Shown here piece after piece: positions 1 to 9,554 of a stretch of 64,000 nt of DNA. Source of the DNA: Phycisphaerales bacterium. Lineage in GTDB: Bacteria; Planctomycetota; Phycisphaerae; Phycisphaerales; UBA5793. A program made the translations under genes and the position numbers. The stretch spans positions 23,787 to 87,786 of the forward strand of contig JADZAS010000003.1 of the NCBI GenBank assembly GCA_020852515.1, given 5' to 3'. Numbering within the stretch: position 1 is the stretch's first letter; every line of letters starts with the position of its first letter. The notes beneath the pieces are model-generated. The model saw nothing but the letters and a program-made list of their open reading frames with translations, ran no database searches and was not told the origin of the DNA.

Positions 1-193
1 AAGAGACACGCGCGGCGGGCGGCGGTTTCCAAAGTTGCAAATGGCACTTCCGCTATGGCAGAACAGGCTGGTTCATGGCGTTCGCCGAGCGTCTCGCTTC
101 GGTGCTCAGGGTCGCTCCGGACTCCGATTTGAGCCGGCCCAGGGCTCGGGCGCGGGCTAACCCGTCGCCATATCTCGTGCTCCTTTCTGGGGA

Positions 194-469
194 TCACTGA
201 CCGTGCCGAAAGTAAAGCCACATCTGCCATGCCGCCCACGCCGTTATGAAGATGCAAGCGGTGAACGAAATGGGGTTCAGATGCAGGTGCCGATAGATGC
301 GGTACTCGCGAATGATCCAGAGTGCCCAGGCGCCATCGACGATGATCGCTGCGCTCGCGATCGAAAGCACCTTCCATCTAGGCGGCGCGGGATCTGCTGG
401 TCGCCGAAGTGGTTGCTGACGCGGCGGGCGCTTGCGTCGTCGTCGTGACTTTCTGCGATACGACATCAT
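194..469 (-). CDS. Small two-helix membrane protein ending the czc operon
   Basis: A 91-residue protein of unknown function. The N-terminal third is very basic (runs of Arg and Lys, with Pro). The remainder has two hydrophobic segments: around residues 33-52 (KVLSIASAAIIVDGAWALWI) and around 65-85. This suggests a small inner-membrane protein with a basic cytoplasmic tail. It lies just downstream of the RND pump gene on the same strand and is probably the last gene of the efflux operon. No good ribosome binding site is seen. The ATG at 469 is used here; a TTG at 523, five bases after the pump stop codon, would add 18 residues. The 193 bases beyond it to the window edge show nothing recognisable. 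Confidence 0.5.
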   Translation of the reverse strand: MMSYRRKSRRRRKRPPRQQPLRRPADPAPPRWKVLSIASAAIIVDGAWALWIIREYRIYRHLHLNPISFTACIFITAWAAWQMWLYFRHGQ

Positions 470-527
470 GGCGCGGCTCGTGCAATCTTCGAAGTCCGTG
501 GGGCGAGCCCATCTGCTGGCCAAGCGC

Positions 528-3500
528 TCAGTCTGTCCCGCTCGGCGGCTCGGGGGGTCGATCCTGTCTGTTCGATTCGCTCGGCGCGCCCGGCAATGGC
601 GGAGAAGGGCCCTTCGCGGCGGAGGGTGGCTCGACGACCGCGGCGTTCACTTCGAGCGGACCTTCATGCGGCCCTTCCCACGGTTGCGAAACGGGCAGCG
701 GGCGGCCGGTCGGATCCCAGCCGGTGAAGATGCGGTAGAGTGCGGGGAGGACGAGCAGCGTGAGCAGCGTGCTGGACGTCAGGCCGCCGATCACGACGGT
801 GGCCAGGGGCTTCTGCACCTCCGCGCCGGTGCCAGTCGCCAGAGCCATTGGGACGAATCCGAGCGAGGCGACCAGCGCGGTCATCAGCACGGGGCGCAGT
901 CGCGTCAGACACCCTCGGACGATTGCTGCGTCACGCGCCAGTCCTTCAGCGCGGAGTTGGTTGATAAACGTGACCATGACCAGTCCATTGAGCACGGCCA
1001 CGCCGGAGAGGGCGATGAAACCGACGGCTGCGGATATGGAAAATGGCATTCCGCGCAACCAGAGCGCCACGATGCCGCCCGTGAGGCCGAGGGGGACGGC
1101 GCTAAAGACCAGGAGGGCATACTTGACGCTCTTGAAGGTCGAGAAGAGCAGCAGGAAGATCAGGAAGAAGCAGATCGGCACGACGATGGTCAGCCGCTGC
1201 TTGGCTGCGACGAGATTCTCATACTGGCCGCCCCAGTCGAGCCAGCCGCCTGGAGGAAGCGGCACGTTTGCAACCTGTGCCTGTGCCTCCTTGACGAACG
1301 AGCCGAGGTCGCGGCCGCGCACATTGCATTGCACGACGATGCGGCGCTTTCCGTTCTCGCGACTGATCTGGTTGGTCCCTTCGGCCACCTCGATGGCGGC
1401 GACATGGCCCAAGGGAATGAAACCCGTCTCCTCATGATCGACGCCATTCAACCCGCCCGTGGCGCTTGCGAGTTGTATTGTCTGCGCCGGCTCCGGACCA
1501 CGGGGGAGAGGGATGGGCAGACGGTCGAGCACATCAATTCGACCGCGGAGCGCATCGGGCAGGCGCACGACCAGATCGAACCTTCGATCACCTTCGAACA
1601 CGAGACCGGCCTCGGCCCCGCCCATCGCCACGGCGACGACGGCATGCACATCGGCGACGCTCAAGCCGTAGCGGGCGATGGCTGACCGATCGATGTCAAC
1701 GGTCATAACGGGCAGACCCTCGGTCTGCTCGACTTTGGCGTCGGCAGCGCCGGGAATGGACTGAAGCACTTCGAGTATCACCTGAGCGGTCTCCTGCATC
1801 GTGTCGAAATCGTCGCCGTAGACCTTGACCGCAACATCGCCTCGCACGCCGGCGATGAGCTCGTTGAATCGCATCTGGATCGGTTGAGTGAACTCGTAGT
1901 TCTGGCCGGGAAGCAGCGAGGTTTCGGTTTGGATCAGCTCGAGCAGGGCACCCTTGTGTCCTTTCAAGTTCGGGCCCTCCTCTTCGTGTGTCCCTTCGCC
2001 ATCCTCCTGCGCGTGGCCAGCCACTCCCATCCGCTGGATTTCTTCCTTCCTCTCCGCGGCCAGCCGTCGGAGCTCTGGTTCGCTGCGCCACTCCTCCTGC
2101 GGTTTGAAGATGACGAAGGTGTCGCTGATGTTCGGCGGCATAGGGTCGGCGGCCAGCTCGGCTGTGCCGGTCTTGGAGAAGACAAAGGCAACCTCCGGGA
2201 ATTGCGCCAGCGTCTGCTCGAGTTGGAATTGCATGTCTTGCGACATCGACAGGGAAGTACTCGGCATTCGAAGGGCTTGAAGCGCCAAGTCCTTCTCGTC
2301 GAGCGTTGGCACAAACTCCTGCCCGAGTCGAGTGAAGAGGACCGCTGAAGCGGTGAACGCCACCACCGCAGTCGCGACGACGAGCCAGCGAAGGCGCATC
2401 GCCCACGCCAGGACCGGCTGGTAGACCGCCTTGGCCCAGCGAATGAGAAACATCTCCTTCTCCTGCACTCGCCCCCGGATCAGGATGGCCACCATCGCCG
2501 GCACGAACGTGAGAGAAAGGATGAAGGCACTCGCCAGGGCGAAGATGACCGTCAGCGCCATGGGCCGGAACATCTTGCCTTCGACGCCGGTAAGGGCGAG
2601 GATCGGAATGTACACGGTGATGATGATCGCCTGGCCGTACACCGATGGCTGGATCATCTCTTTGGCGGCCACCATGACCTCGTGCAGCCGCTCCTGAAGG
2701 GTGAGCAATCGACCTTCGTGATGCTGCCGTTCGGCCAGGCGACGAAGGCAGTTCTCGACAATGATGACCGCACCATCGACGATGAGGCCGAAGTCGATCG
2801 CGCCCAGCGACATCAGGTTTCCGCTGACGTTGTTCTGAACCATGCCGGTGGCTGCCATGAGCATCGAAAGCGGAATGGCGAGCGCGCAGATGATCGCGGC
2901 GCGGAAGTTGCCCAGAAGCAGGAGCAGCACGACGATGACGAGAATGGCGCCCTCAATAAGGTTCTTCTGAACGGTGTAGATCGTCGCATCGACGAGTTTG
3001 GTTCGGTTGAGCACGGGCTGCACGACGATGCCCGGCGGAAGACTGCGGCTGACCTCGGCCATCTTGGCGTCAACGGCGGCGGCGACCGTGCGGCTGTTGG
3101 CGCCGATAAGCATGATCGCCGTCCCGACCACGACCTCTTCGCCGTTCTCGCTGGCCGACCCCGTCCGGAGTTCCCTTCCGATCGCGACGCCACCGGGGAC
3201 GGCAATGTCGCGGATATAGATCGGCACGCCATTGCGCGTCCCGACGACGACCGATTCCAACTGCTCGATGGTCTCGATTCGACCGGTGGCGCGCACGAGG
3301 TATGACTCGCCCTTGTGCTCAACGTACCCGGCGCCGGTCGAGACGTTATTCCGCTCGATCGCTTCAATGACCTCGGCGAAACTCAATCCATAGGACACAA
3401 GCCTCATCGGATCAGGCTGCACGTGGTACTGCTTGACGTAACCGCCGATGGCGTCGACGCCCGCGACGTCCTTCACGCTCTTGAGCTGCGGCCGAATGAT

Positions 3501-4079
3501 CCAATCCTGCACCTCGCGGAGATAGGAAGATCGCTCCAGGTCGTTGGCGAGGCGGCGGTTCTCCGGCGTCAGGTAGGAACCGTCACTCTGCCAGCCGGGC
3601 TGACCATCTGACACCGGGGCGCCCTGCCCGTGCGGATGTTCGTAGGCGACGGTCCACATGTAAACCTCGCCCAGACCGGTGGCGATCGGCCCCATCACCG
3701 GCTCGACGCCCTCAGGCAGCGACTCCTTGGCTTCACCAAGCCGTTCGGTCACCTGCTGGCGCGCGAAGTAGATGTTGAGGTCGTCATCGAACACCGCCGT
3801 GACCTGGGAAAAGCCGTTGCGTGAGAGCGAACGAGTTGATTGCAAACCTGGAATCCCGGCCAGGGCGTTCTCAATGGGGAACGTCACCTGCTTCTCCACC
3901 TCGATAGGAGAGAGTGACGGCGCCATCGCGTTGATCTGGACCTGGTTGTTGGTAATGTCCGGAACGGCGTCGATCGGAAGCCGCTTGAGCGAGAATAGGC
4001 CGACGGCCGCGACGAGGGACGTAAGCAGCAGGATGAGCCAGCGGTTCTTGATGGAGAAGTGCAGGACCGATTCGAGCAT
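528..4079 (-). CDS. czcA: CzcA-type heavy-metal RND efflux pump
   Basis: Inner-membrane proton/metal antiporter of the HME-RND family, pumping metal ions from periplasm or cytoplasm through an adaptor and outer-membrane channel. At 1183 residues it is longer than the usual ~1040-1070. The N-terminus (IKNRWLILLLTSLVAAVGLF, then LPIDAVPDITNNQVQ) is typical. TM4 carries D429-F-G...D435-G-A...E442-N, the divalent-cation (Zn/Co/Cd/Ni, CzcA/HME1-2) signature, rather than the MVDAAIVMIEN form of Cu/Ag CusA pumps. The extra length lies in periplasmic loops near residue 160 (HPHGQGAPVSDGQPGWQSDG) and near residue 690 (a His/Glu-rich AQEDGEGTHEEEGPN stretch), which may bind metal. The gene follows the adaptor gene by 63 bases. 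Family assignment is certain; the exact metal is inferred from the motif. Confidence 0.95.
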   Translation of the reverse strand: MLESVLHFSIKNRWLILLLTSLVAAVGLFSLKRLPIDAVPDITNNQVQINAMAPSLSPIEVEKQVTFPIENALAGIPGLQSTRSLSRNGFSQVTAVFDDDLNIYFARQQVTERLGEAKESLPEGVEPVMGPIATGLGEVYMWTVAYEHPHGQGAPVSDGQPGWQSDGSYLTPENRRLANDLERSSYLREVQDWIIRPQLKSVKDVAGVDAIGGYVKQYHVQPDPMRLVSYGLSFAEVIEAIERNNVSTGAGYVEHKGESYLVRATGRIETIEQLESVVVGTRNGVPIYIRDIAVPGGVAIGRELRTGSASENGEEVVVGTAIMLIGANSRTVAAAVDAKMAEVSRSLPPGIVVQPVLNRTKLVDATIYTVQKNLIEGAILVIVVLLLLLGNFRAAIICALAIPLSMLMAATGMVQNNVSGNLMSLGAIDFGLIVDGAVIIVENCLRRLAERQHHEGRLLTLQERLHEVMVAAKEMIQPSVYGQAIIITVYIPILALTGVEGKMFRPMALTVIFALASAFILSLTFVPAMVAILIRGRVQEKEMFLIRWAKAVYQPVLAWAMRLRWLVVATAVVAFTASAVLFTRLGQEFVPTLDEKDLALQALRMPSTSLSMSQDMQFQLEQTLAQFPEVAFVFSKTGTAELAADPMPPNISDTFVIFKPQEEWRSEPELRRLAAERKEEIQRMGVAGHAQEDGEGTHEEEGPNLKGHKGALLELIQTETSLLPGQNYEFTQPIQMRFNELIAGVRGDVAVKVYGDDFDTMQETAQVILEVLQSIPGAADAKVEQTEGLPVMTVDIDRSAIARYGLSVADVHAVVAVAMGGAEAGLVFEGDRRFDLVVRLPDALRGRIDVLDRLPIPLPRGPEPAQTIQLASATGGLNGVDHEETGFIPLGHVAAIEVAEGTNQISRENGKRRIVVQCNVRGRDLGSFVKEAQAQVANVPLPPGGWLDWGGQYENLVAAKQRLTIVVPICFFLIFLLLFSTFKSVKYALLVFSAVPLGLTGGIVALWLRGMPFSISAAVGFIALSGVAVLNGLVMVTFINQLRAEGLARDAAIVRGCLTRLRPVLMTALVASLGFVPMALATGTGAEVQKPLATVVIGGLTSSTLLTLLVLPALYRIFTGWDPTGRPLPVSQPWEGPHEGPLEVNAAVVEPPSAAKGPSPPLPGAPSESNRQDRPPEPPSGTD

Positions 4080-4142
4080 GACAGGGACTCCGATAGGGGC
4101 CGGTCGCGGCGGCGAAGGTGGACCAGTGACGAGGGGTACGAA

Positions 4143-5552
4143 TCAGTGTTCGTGAGCAGCGCTGCCCTTGCCCAACTCGGCTTTGAGGATGAAACTTCCG
4201 GCGACAACGAACTCCTCGCCCTCGTGAAGGCCAGAGCGGATCGGCACAAGCCCGCCGACGGTCTTCCCGATGCTCACCGCTCGCTTTGCGAAGGTGTTCG
4301 GCTCACCGGCGACCGGGACGAACACCGCGGGGCCACCTTCGACGGTCTGAATCGCTTCATCGGGAACTGCGATCACCGCCGCAGGCAAGGTGCCGCCGGG
4401 ATCGGACGCGACAATCTCGACCTGCGCAAACATGCCCGGCCTGAGTGCAATCTCGGATGCAGGCACTTCGATCCGAACCTGGGCGGTGCGCGTCGTCGAA
4501 TCGACGAACGGAGATACAAACGCCACCTGTCCCTGATAGGTCAGACTGCCGACGGTTCCGACGGTCACCCATGCCGTCGCTCCGACCTGTACTTCATGCA
4601 CACGCGCTTCCGGTACATCCGCCAGCACCCAGAGAACCTCGGTGTTCGCGATGACGAGCAGTTTTTCCCGATCGGGTCCGACCAGTTCGCCCAGCGTGAC
4701 TTCGCGTTCGACGACTTGGCCCGCCAGGGGAGCATGGATGGTGAATCGGGGATCAACTTCACCGCTCCGAATGAGCATTTCCACTTCCGCCTGCTTCATC
4801 CCGAGGATGTGAAGGAGATTCTCGGCGGCGGTCGCCGCCGCCTGCGCGGACTGCTGCGCGGCGAGGGCGGCCTTGTACTCGCCCTCTCGCGTCTGCACTT
4901 CGGCCAGCGCAATTCCCTCGGACTTCTCGTAGAGTCCTCGCGCCCGGTCCCACGCCGACTTCGCGAGTTCGACCGTCGGAACGATGGTCTGCGCCGCCGT
5001 CCGCTTGATGAGGAAGTCACTCTGCGCCTCTCCCAGTTCCGGGCTTTCGACGACGACGAGGTCGTCGCCCGCATCCACGATACTGCCCAGCCGAACCTTT
5101 ATCTCCACGGCGCGGCCCGAGAGAGGTGAGCCAACATGCGCCATCGCTTCGATGTTGAATCCGACCCGCGCTGGAGCGACGAGAGTGTGCTGGAGGACTC
5201 TGGCTTGGGCGCGCTCCACCTTGATGCCGTACCGCTCGATCGCGTCGGGCGCGAGCGTGACCTCATCCACGTGAGCCTCTGACTCCCCTTCCGAATGGGC
5301 GTGACCGTCGTCTTCCGCGGGCTCTCCAGCCGCCGTTGCCCCAAGCGGCTCATCATGATCGTGCCCGTCTCCCTCCTGGTGGGCGCCAGTCATCTTGACG
5401 GCACTCGTCTCTCCGTGGTCGTGGCCATCCTCCTCCGAGTGCTGATCCCGATCGCATCCGGTGATGGCGACTGCCGCAATGACGAGCATCGCCGCGACGA
5501 TCGGTGGATTGACCCGCAGGTGCGGCAGACTGATTGATCTCAACGTGCTCAT
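4143..5552 (-). CDS. czcB: CzcB-type RND periplasmic adaptor lipoprotein
   Basis: Membrane-fusion subunit linking the RND pump to the outer-membrane channel. 469 residues. The start at 5552 is chosen because a GGAGAG site lies 8 bases upstream and because it gives a clean lipoprotein signal ending AITG-C33. Residues 34-100 are unusually rich in His, Asp and Glu (repeats of GHDHGE, DGHDHDE, DGHAHSEGE), a likely metal-collecting region. After that come the barrel-sandwich and alpha-hairpin regions: IEMAHVGSPLSGRAVEIKV is replaced here by AMAHVGSPLSGRAVEIKVRL, and the hairpin contains AEVQTREGEYKAALAAQQSA. The C-terminal half contains the beta-barrel (VLADVPEARVHEVQVGATAW) and the membrane-proximal domain. 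It sits between the channel and pump genes with short gaps, as in czcCBA operons. Confidence 0.93.
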   Translation of the reverse strand: MSTLRSISLPHLRVNPPIVAAMLVIAAVAITGCDRDQHSEEDGHDHGETSAVKMTGAHQEGDGHDHDEPLGATAAGEPAEDDGHAHSEGESEAHVDEVTLAPDAIERYGIKVERAQARVLQHTLVAPARVGFNIEAMAHVGSPLSGRAVEIKVRLGSIVDAGDDLVVVESPELGEAQSDFLIKRTAAQTIVPTVELAKSAWDRARGLYEKSEGIALAEVQTREGEYKAALAAQQSAQAAATAAENLLHILGMKQAEVEMLIRSGEVDPRFTIHAPLAGQVVEREVTLGELVGPDREKLLVIANTEVLWVLADVPEARVHEVQVGATAWVTVGTVGSLTYQGQVAFVSPFVDSTTRTAQVRIEVPASEIALRPGMFAQVEIVASDPGGTLPAAVIAVPDEAIQTVEGGPAVFVPVAGEPNTFAKRAVSIGKTVGGLVPIRSGLHEGEEFVVAGSFILKAELGKGSAAHEH

Positions 5553-5593
5553 GGTGATGCTCTCCGGGGCAGTGATCTGCCCGAGTGTTTCCG

Positions 5594-7018
5594 TTACATC
5601 CACGCTGCCGCGGTGGATTGGTGCGTAGCGGACTCGCCGCCCTCGTTTCCAATGCCTGTTGCCCCGACGACGCCGGAGCCGCCGACGGCACGCTGCAAGC
5701 GGATCTGTGCAAGCGCGGTTTCCCGTTCGATGTCTATCGCCCTGGCCTGCGTGGCCCGAAGATCCTGCTCGGCAAGGAACAGGGGCGTCACATCAGTCTG
5801 GCCGGCGCGGTAGGCGTCCTCCGCCTGCTGCCGTCGCTGCTGCTGGAGCGGGATCAACTCCCTGCGGACCCGCTCAAGGTTGGCGGTGTTCGCGGCGAGC
5901 GCTTCGTAGGCTCGACGGACCTCTTCAACGACCTGCCGCTTGGCACGGGTGAGATTGTGGCGCACCTCGATCTGCTCGGCACTGAGGCGCGCCCGCCGGG
6001 CCTGCCCCATGTCAAACATCGGAAGCGGCAAGGCAAGCGCCGGTCCCGCTGTCCACTCGCCGTCTCGCTCGGCCTCAACGCCCGCCTCTGCGCCCTCCCA
6101 CGGCAGCAATCGCAGCAACGCCTCCTCATCTCCCAGCGCGGCAAGTTGCCAGCCAATGGCCTGCACCTCGGGTCGATGGAGCAGGGCCACCGCTACCCAT
6201 CGCGACTCAACATCAGACCGTGGCAGCGGCGCAACCCAGGAGTCCAGCGCCCACGCCGCCGCCCCCGATGGCTCGCCGACGAGTCGCGCCAGTCTCAGGC
6301 GCTCCTGACGCTGTCGAAGGCGGGCGTCAGCGATCTCCACCTCCAGTTCCACGCGCTGCGCCTCGAGTGTGGTCAGGTCGCCTCGAATGCCCTCTCCGGC
6401 TTCCAGTCGGTCGCGCGCCACTCCGACCAACTTCCGAAGCAGGTCGAGTCGAGTTTCCAGGATCGGAAGGAGCCGATCGGTCGCCTGCGCCGCCACATAT
6501 GCTTCCTGCACCTCCGACGCCACGTCCAGCGCAACCGTCACCGCATCGGCCGCTGTTTGGCGCAGGCGATTGTCCGCGGCGCTGGAGCGGCGCGGAATCT
6601 GCAGCGCGGCGATGAAGTCCTGCGCGAGCGAGGCCTCGATGACCGGTGACCCGGCGCCCCACCTCAGCGCGATGTTGAGGACCGGGTTGGGCAGGAGTCG
6701 CGCCTGATCGGCGTCGGCCAGCGCGATGCGCACCCTCGCCAGCGCCGCCTGAAGACCCGGATCGGTCGTGACGGCTCGCTCTACGGCCTGACCGAGCGTG
6801 AGGGTGTCGGCCGATACCGGTTCGTCCAGCGGACCGCCTTCGACCGTGAACCGAACGATGACCTCCAGTCCGGTCGCCGCCGCTACAGCCTGCTCCGCTA
6901 TGGGGTCAGGCGGGGCGGTCGTCTGGCACCCGATCAGGAATGGAAGTATCAGCGCGGGGACGGCAGCGCGGAGTGCCCCACGGCACGACCGGCGCGGAGG
7001 ATGCAGATGTTCGAACAT
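5594..7018 (-). CDS. czcC: TolC-family outer-membrane channel of the czc pump
   Basis: Outer-membrane efflux channel subunit, 474 residues, first of the three structural pump genes. The start at 7018 has a GAGGAA site 5-6 bases upstream and yields a lipoprotein signal with lipobox LIG-C31. Two related halves contain the heptad-rich helices typical of TolC/OEP proteins (for example QAALARVRIALADADQARLLPNPVLNIALRW and RHNLTRAKRQVVEEVRRAYEALAANTANLERVRRE, quoted here only as residue regions near 85-115 and 365-400). Its stop lies 42 bases before the adaptor start. In an operon with a CzcA-motif pump it is the expected export duct for divalent metals. Confidence 0.9.
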   Translation of the reverse strand: MFEHLHPPRRSCRGALRAAVPALILPFLIGCQTTAPPDPIAEQAVAAATGLEVIVRFTVEGGPLDEPVSADTLTLGQAVERAVTTDPGLQAALARVRIALADADQARLLPNPVLNIALRWGAGSPVIEASLAQDFIAALQIPRRSSAADNRLRQTAADAVTVALDVASEVQEAYVAAQATDRLLPILETRLDLLRKLVGVARDRLEAGEGIRGDLTTLEAQRVELEVEIADARLRQRQERLRLARLVGEPSGAAAWALDSWVAPLPRSDVESRWVAVALLHRPEVQAIGWQLAALGDEEALLRLLPWEGAEAGVEAERDGEWTAGPALALPLPMFDMGQARRARLSAEQIEVRHNLTRAKRQVVEEVRRAYEALAANTANLERVRRELIPLQQQRRQQAEDAYRAGQTDVTPLFLAEQDLRATQARAIDIERETALAQIRLQRAVGGSGVVGATGIGNEGGESATHQSTAAAWM

Positions 7019-7151
7019 GGTGTTCCTCGTAAGCGCATCGAGAGGGACTGGACGGAACCGGCGACGCATCGGCGTGCGCGCAGTCCACGAACCAACGCCA
7101 CAACGGCTCAACGGCAGTCGCCGTCAAGCGTGGGCGAAGAAGTCTCTGGCG

Positions 7152-7580
7152 CTAGACGAGGAGGATGACAGATCGGAGCCGGACGATGGAATCGGGCGGA
7201 TGTGCCGACGAGAATCTCAGTCTCGTGCGCGGCCGAGTCCTGACCTGATCGGTGTCGCGGACAACCGTGGCCGCGAGAAGTGAAGGGACGATCGCTGGCA
7301 GAACGTCTGCGCGTGGAGCGATCTGAGCGCCGGCGCCGTCAACACTGAGCGGGGTGTCCTCGCAGGGGTGCGGCCCGCACGGATCGCCTTCACTCGTCGG
7401 GTCGCCGATGACGGCGGCGGAGCGGCATTCGCCTGCACCGACCTTCACGCAGCCCAACTCCACGCGTGTGCCGCCGTGAACATCCGAACAGAGCACGAGG
7501 CCTGCGCGCAATGCCGTACTCCCGAGTCCGAAGGCCAGCAGGCAGGTCCAAACCAATATGGGGACGATGGAGCGTTTCAT
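7152..7580 (-). CDS. Small exported Cys-rich protein leading the czc operon
   Basis: A 142-residue protein of unknown function. It begins with a clear signal peptide ([20 protein letters not shown]) and has Cys spaced through the mature part ([33 protein letters not shown]), suggesting a disulphide-rich or metal-binding periplasmic protein. The start at 7580 is supported by the signal peptide and by a promoter whose -10 box lies 12 bases upstream; there is no strong Shine-Dalgarno. Together with the channel, adaptor and pump it forms the first gene of the operon, so a role in metal capture or sensing is plausible. I do not recognise a named family. Confidence 0.65.
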   Translation of the reverse strand: MKRSIVPILVWTCLLAFGLGSTALRAGLVLCSDVHGGTRVELGCVKVGAGECRSAAVIGDPTSEGDPCGPHPCEDTPLSVDGAGAQIAPRADVLPAIVPSLLAATVVRDTDQVRTRPRTRLRFSSAHPPDSIVRLRSVILLV

Positions 7581-7592
7581 CGCGAGGGACCG

Positions 7593-7621
7593 ATTGTACA
7601 CCGAGCACTGGTGTGTGTCCG
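7593..7621 (-). promoter_or_regulatory. Predicted promoter of the czc operon
   Basis: On the minus strand a -35 box CGGACA (7621-7616; GACA matches the consensus) and a -10 box TACAAT (7598-7593, five of six) are separated by 17 bases. The first start codon of the operon (7580) follows 12 bases after the -10 box, so the untranslated leader would be only a few bases long. No obvious operator dyad overlaps it. Confidence 0.55.
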
Positions 7622-7770
7622 GGCGGCGAACTGGATGAGTGCCTCCGCAAAGCGGGGCGTTGCCCGGCTCCCCCATCCGGCTGCTCGGGCATCCGTGATG
7701 AAGCCGACGTGGGCAGGCTTCGCAGGTGCGTTCCCATCGTCGGCGGGAATACCGCGCTTATTGGGGCGGT

Positions 7771-7776
7771 TATACT
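7771..7776 (+). promoter_or_regulatory. Predicted -10 box for the pseudopilin gene
   Basis: TATACT (five of six matches to TATAAT) lies 17 bases before the GTG at 7794. Transcription from it would begin near 7783, so the upstream ATG at 7698 could not be used. No convincing -35 box is seen at the right spacing. Confidence 0.35.
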
Positions 7777-7793
7777 CGCACCTGCGACTTCAT

Positions 7794-8720
7794 GTGGGGT
7801 GGTCAGCCTCATCTGCTGCCCAACGGTGGGAAACCGCCGTTAACCACAGTTCCGATGATCGAATCCAGGCTCGTGGATGCGACTTCGATGGTGCCGGGCC
7901 GTGGCGTCGCCGCGCGTTCACACTCATCGAACTCCTCGTGGTCATCTCCGTGATCGCTCTGCTCATCGCTTTGCTGCTGCCGGCACTGGCCCGAGCGCGT
8001 CACGCCGCGCGGCAGGCGGGCTGCCTGAGCAACCTCAGCCAGATCATGGTCGCGACCGCGATGTACCTCGACGAGCACAATGATCTCATGCCCATCCTCG
8101 TCCCGCGCGGCCATGCCCTGCTCGACAACTACAGTCACGGCGGGCGCTACACGATCAGGCCCGAGAGCGCGTGGGACCACCTGTACCTGCCATACGAGCG
8201 CCCGCTCAACAGGTATGTTCATCCCGATCAGCCGCGAGGCGATAGGGCCACGCCGCGCCAGGACTTCCTCGATCCGCGACAGTTCAACTATCCGGTCTTT
8301 CAGTGCCCGGACGATCTGGCTTACAACTTCACTGAAGACTTCAGCGAGCCGGAACCGACGCAGGGCACGAGCGCGTACTTTCTCGTCGGAACGTCGTACG
8401 CCTTCAATGGGACGTGGTATCCCTGCCACGCGTTCTTCTACAACGACGTGGCGGAGCCGATGAACTGGCCGACTGGCGTTCGAGCCTACACCCGCGCGCG
8501 ATTGCAGATCGCCTCGCAGTTTGTGGCCTATCTCGATGAACCGGGCAACTTCCACGCCGTGTTCCGGACCGCGCCCAACCAGACCCATCACGGCGCCCTT
8601 GGCGCCTACTCAATGGCGTTTCTGGACGGGCAGGCCGGTGTCACTCGCTACGATGGCGACCCCTTCGACCCGACTCGCTACGTGCTGTTCCCGGAGCAGA
8701 AAAAGCGCGATGAGAATTAG
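7794..8720 (+). CDS. Prepilin-type (pseudopilin) secreted protein
   Basis: A 308-residue type IV pilin-like protein. The prepilin peptidase site and helix [19 protein letters not shown] are followed by [15 protein letters not shown], the arrangement that marks the very large planctomycete family of pseudopilin-like proteins (N-terminal methylation motif plus a globular domain). The mature part has conserved pieces [30 protein letters not shown] and the C-terminal [20 protein letters not shown], as in that family. The leader before the cleavage site is about 44 residues, longer than usual. The GTG at 7794 is preferred because a -10 box lies just before it; an ATG at 7698 would give an even longer leader. 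It is divergent from the czc operon and probably unrelated to it in function. Confidence 0.8.
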   Translation: MGWSASSAAQRWETAVNHSSDDRIQARGCDFDGAGPWRRRAFTLIELLVVISVIALLIALLLPALARARHAARQAGCLSNLSQIMVATAMYLDEHNDLMPILVPRGHALLDNYSHGGRYTIRPESAWDHLYLPYERPLNRYVHPDQPRGDRATPRQDFLDPRQFNYPVFQCPDDLAYNFTEDFSEPEPTQGTSAYFLVGTSYAFNGTWYPCHAFFYNDVAEPMNWPTGVRAYTRARLQIASQFVAYLDEPGNFHAVFRTAPNQTHHGALGAYSMAFLDGQAGVTRYDGDPFDPTRYVLFPEQKKRDEN

Positions 8721-8851
8721 CGTCCATCGCCCGAGTGCCCTCCGTACACCCATGTCGGTCTACCGCTGATCCCCCCGGAGGGCCATGAGACATCAGGTGT
8801 CGAACCAAAGCGCCCGGGCGAGTTAGGCGGAAGCGCCGGTCGTGCATCTCG

Positions 8852-9464
8852 CTACTGCCAACGCTTGATTCGTCCACACCGACACCGGCGCTGTTCCTCT
8901 CGGGCATCCGCCAGATCCAGTGCCGTCGCATCGTCGAAGCGGTGCGGGGCGATGTGCGGGCCAGGGGTGTCGGTGACTTCACGGGGGTTCGCTACCGTAG
9001 GGGTCGGCGACGGATTCGAGACGGCCGTTGGCGCCGGCGATGCTTCGGGCTCACCGTCTCCGCCGTTCAGAGGCTGTTTCAGAACCTCACAAAGGGCTGG
9101 TGGAACGGGCCTCCGTCCCGTGACATTGTACGGGCGAGACGCACGTACCACCGTTGTGAAACAGCCTCTCAGCGAAGTTGGGCACTCCTCCTGGCAGGTC
9201 TCGTGTAGATGGAGCGTCACTGTTCCACTCGTCGCGTATGAACGCACGGGGATGTTCGTGAAGACCGGATCGGCGCACAAGCAGTCGCACGAGCCAAGCC
9301 CATTCGTGAAGGTCAGGGGGAAGGCGCTGTAGGATGAGAGGTTGCGGGCGTCGAAAGCATGGGTGCCGAGGAAGAGCAGGCCCGTCGCCTGGCCGCCGGC
9401 GCCGATCGGGCTCAGCCAGATCGGCAGGATGAACCGCAGGTTCGCGTGGTCGTAGGCCAGGTTG
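8852..9464 (-). pseudogene. Truncated copy of the prophage tail-end gene (33700-34680)
   Basis: Read on the minus strand, this stretch matches the C-terminal half of the Cys-rich prophage protein encoded at 33700-34680. Shared blocks include GLLFLGT-AFDARNLSSYSAFPLTFTN (here with H for S), ATSGTVTLHLHETCQEECPTSL and the Pro/Thr-rich tail ending in DLAD-EE-RRCRC. Similarity stops abruptly at about 9464, where the 5' part of the gene is missing, so there is no start codon. A 101-bp inverted-repeat element interrupts it in frame. The segment CDCLCADPVFTNIPVRSYA differs from the prophage copy (CNCPCPGGLVQRIFA), so the two copies come from related but different phages. It is a remnant of another prophage. 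Confidence 0.75.
9069..9169. repeat. 101-bp MITE-like element nested in the phage-gene remnant
   Basis: Perfect 13-bp terminal inverted repeats, AGAGGCTGTTTCA (9069-9081) and TGAAACAGCCTCT (9157-9169), enclose a GC-rich core that translates as VVRASRPYNVTGRRPVPPA on the minus strand. The prophage copy of the same gene runs uninterrupted at the matching place, so this is an insertion. The tetranucleotide TCAG occurs at both edges (9067-9070 and 9169-9172). There is no coding capacity for a transposase. From memory, similar core sequences recur in intergenic DNA of other planctomycetes and related bacteria, but I cannot confirm that here. Confidence 0.7.
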
Positions 9465-9554
9465 CGGCGATGGGAGCGGGGATCATCTTACGGGTTTGAG
9501 GCCCTCTCTCCCGGGCCGCACCCATCCGTCGACCGCGGCCAGAAGGAGCAAGCC

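Noticed and set aside
432..1685. A 417-codon plus-strand frame opposite czcA
   Set aside because: Low-complexity Arg/Asp/Gly sequence antisense to a conserved pump.
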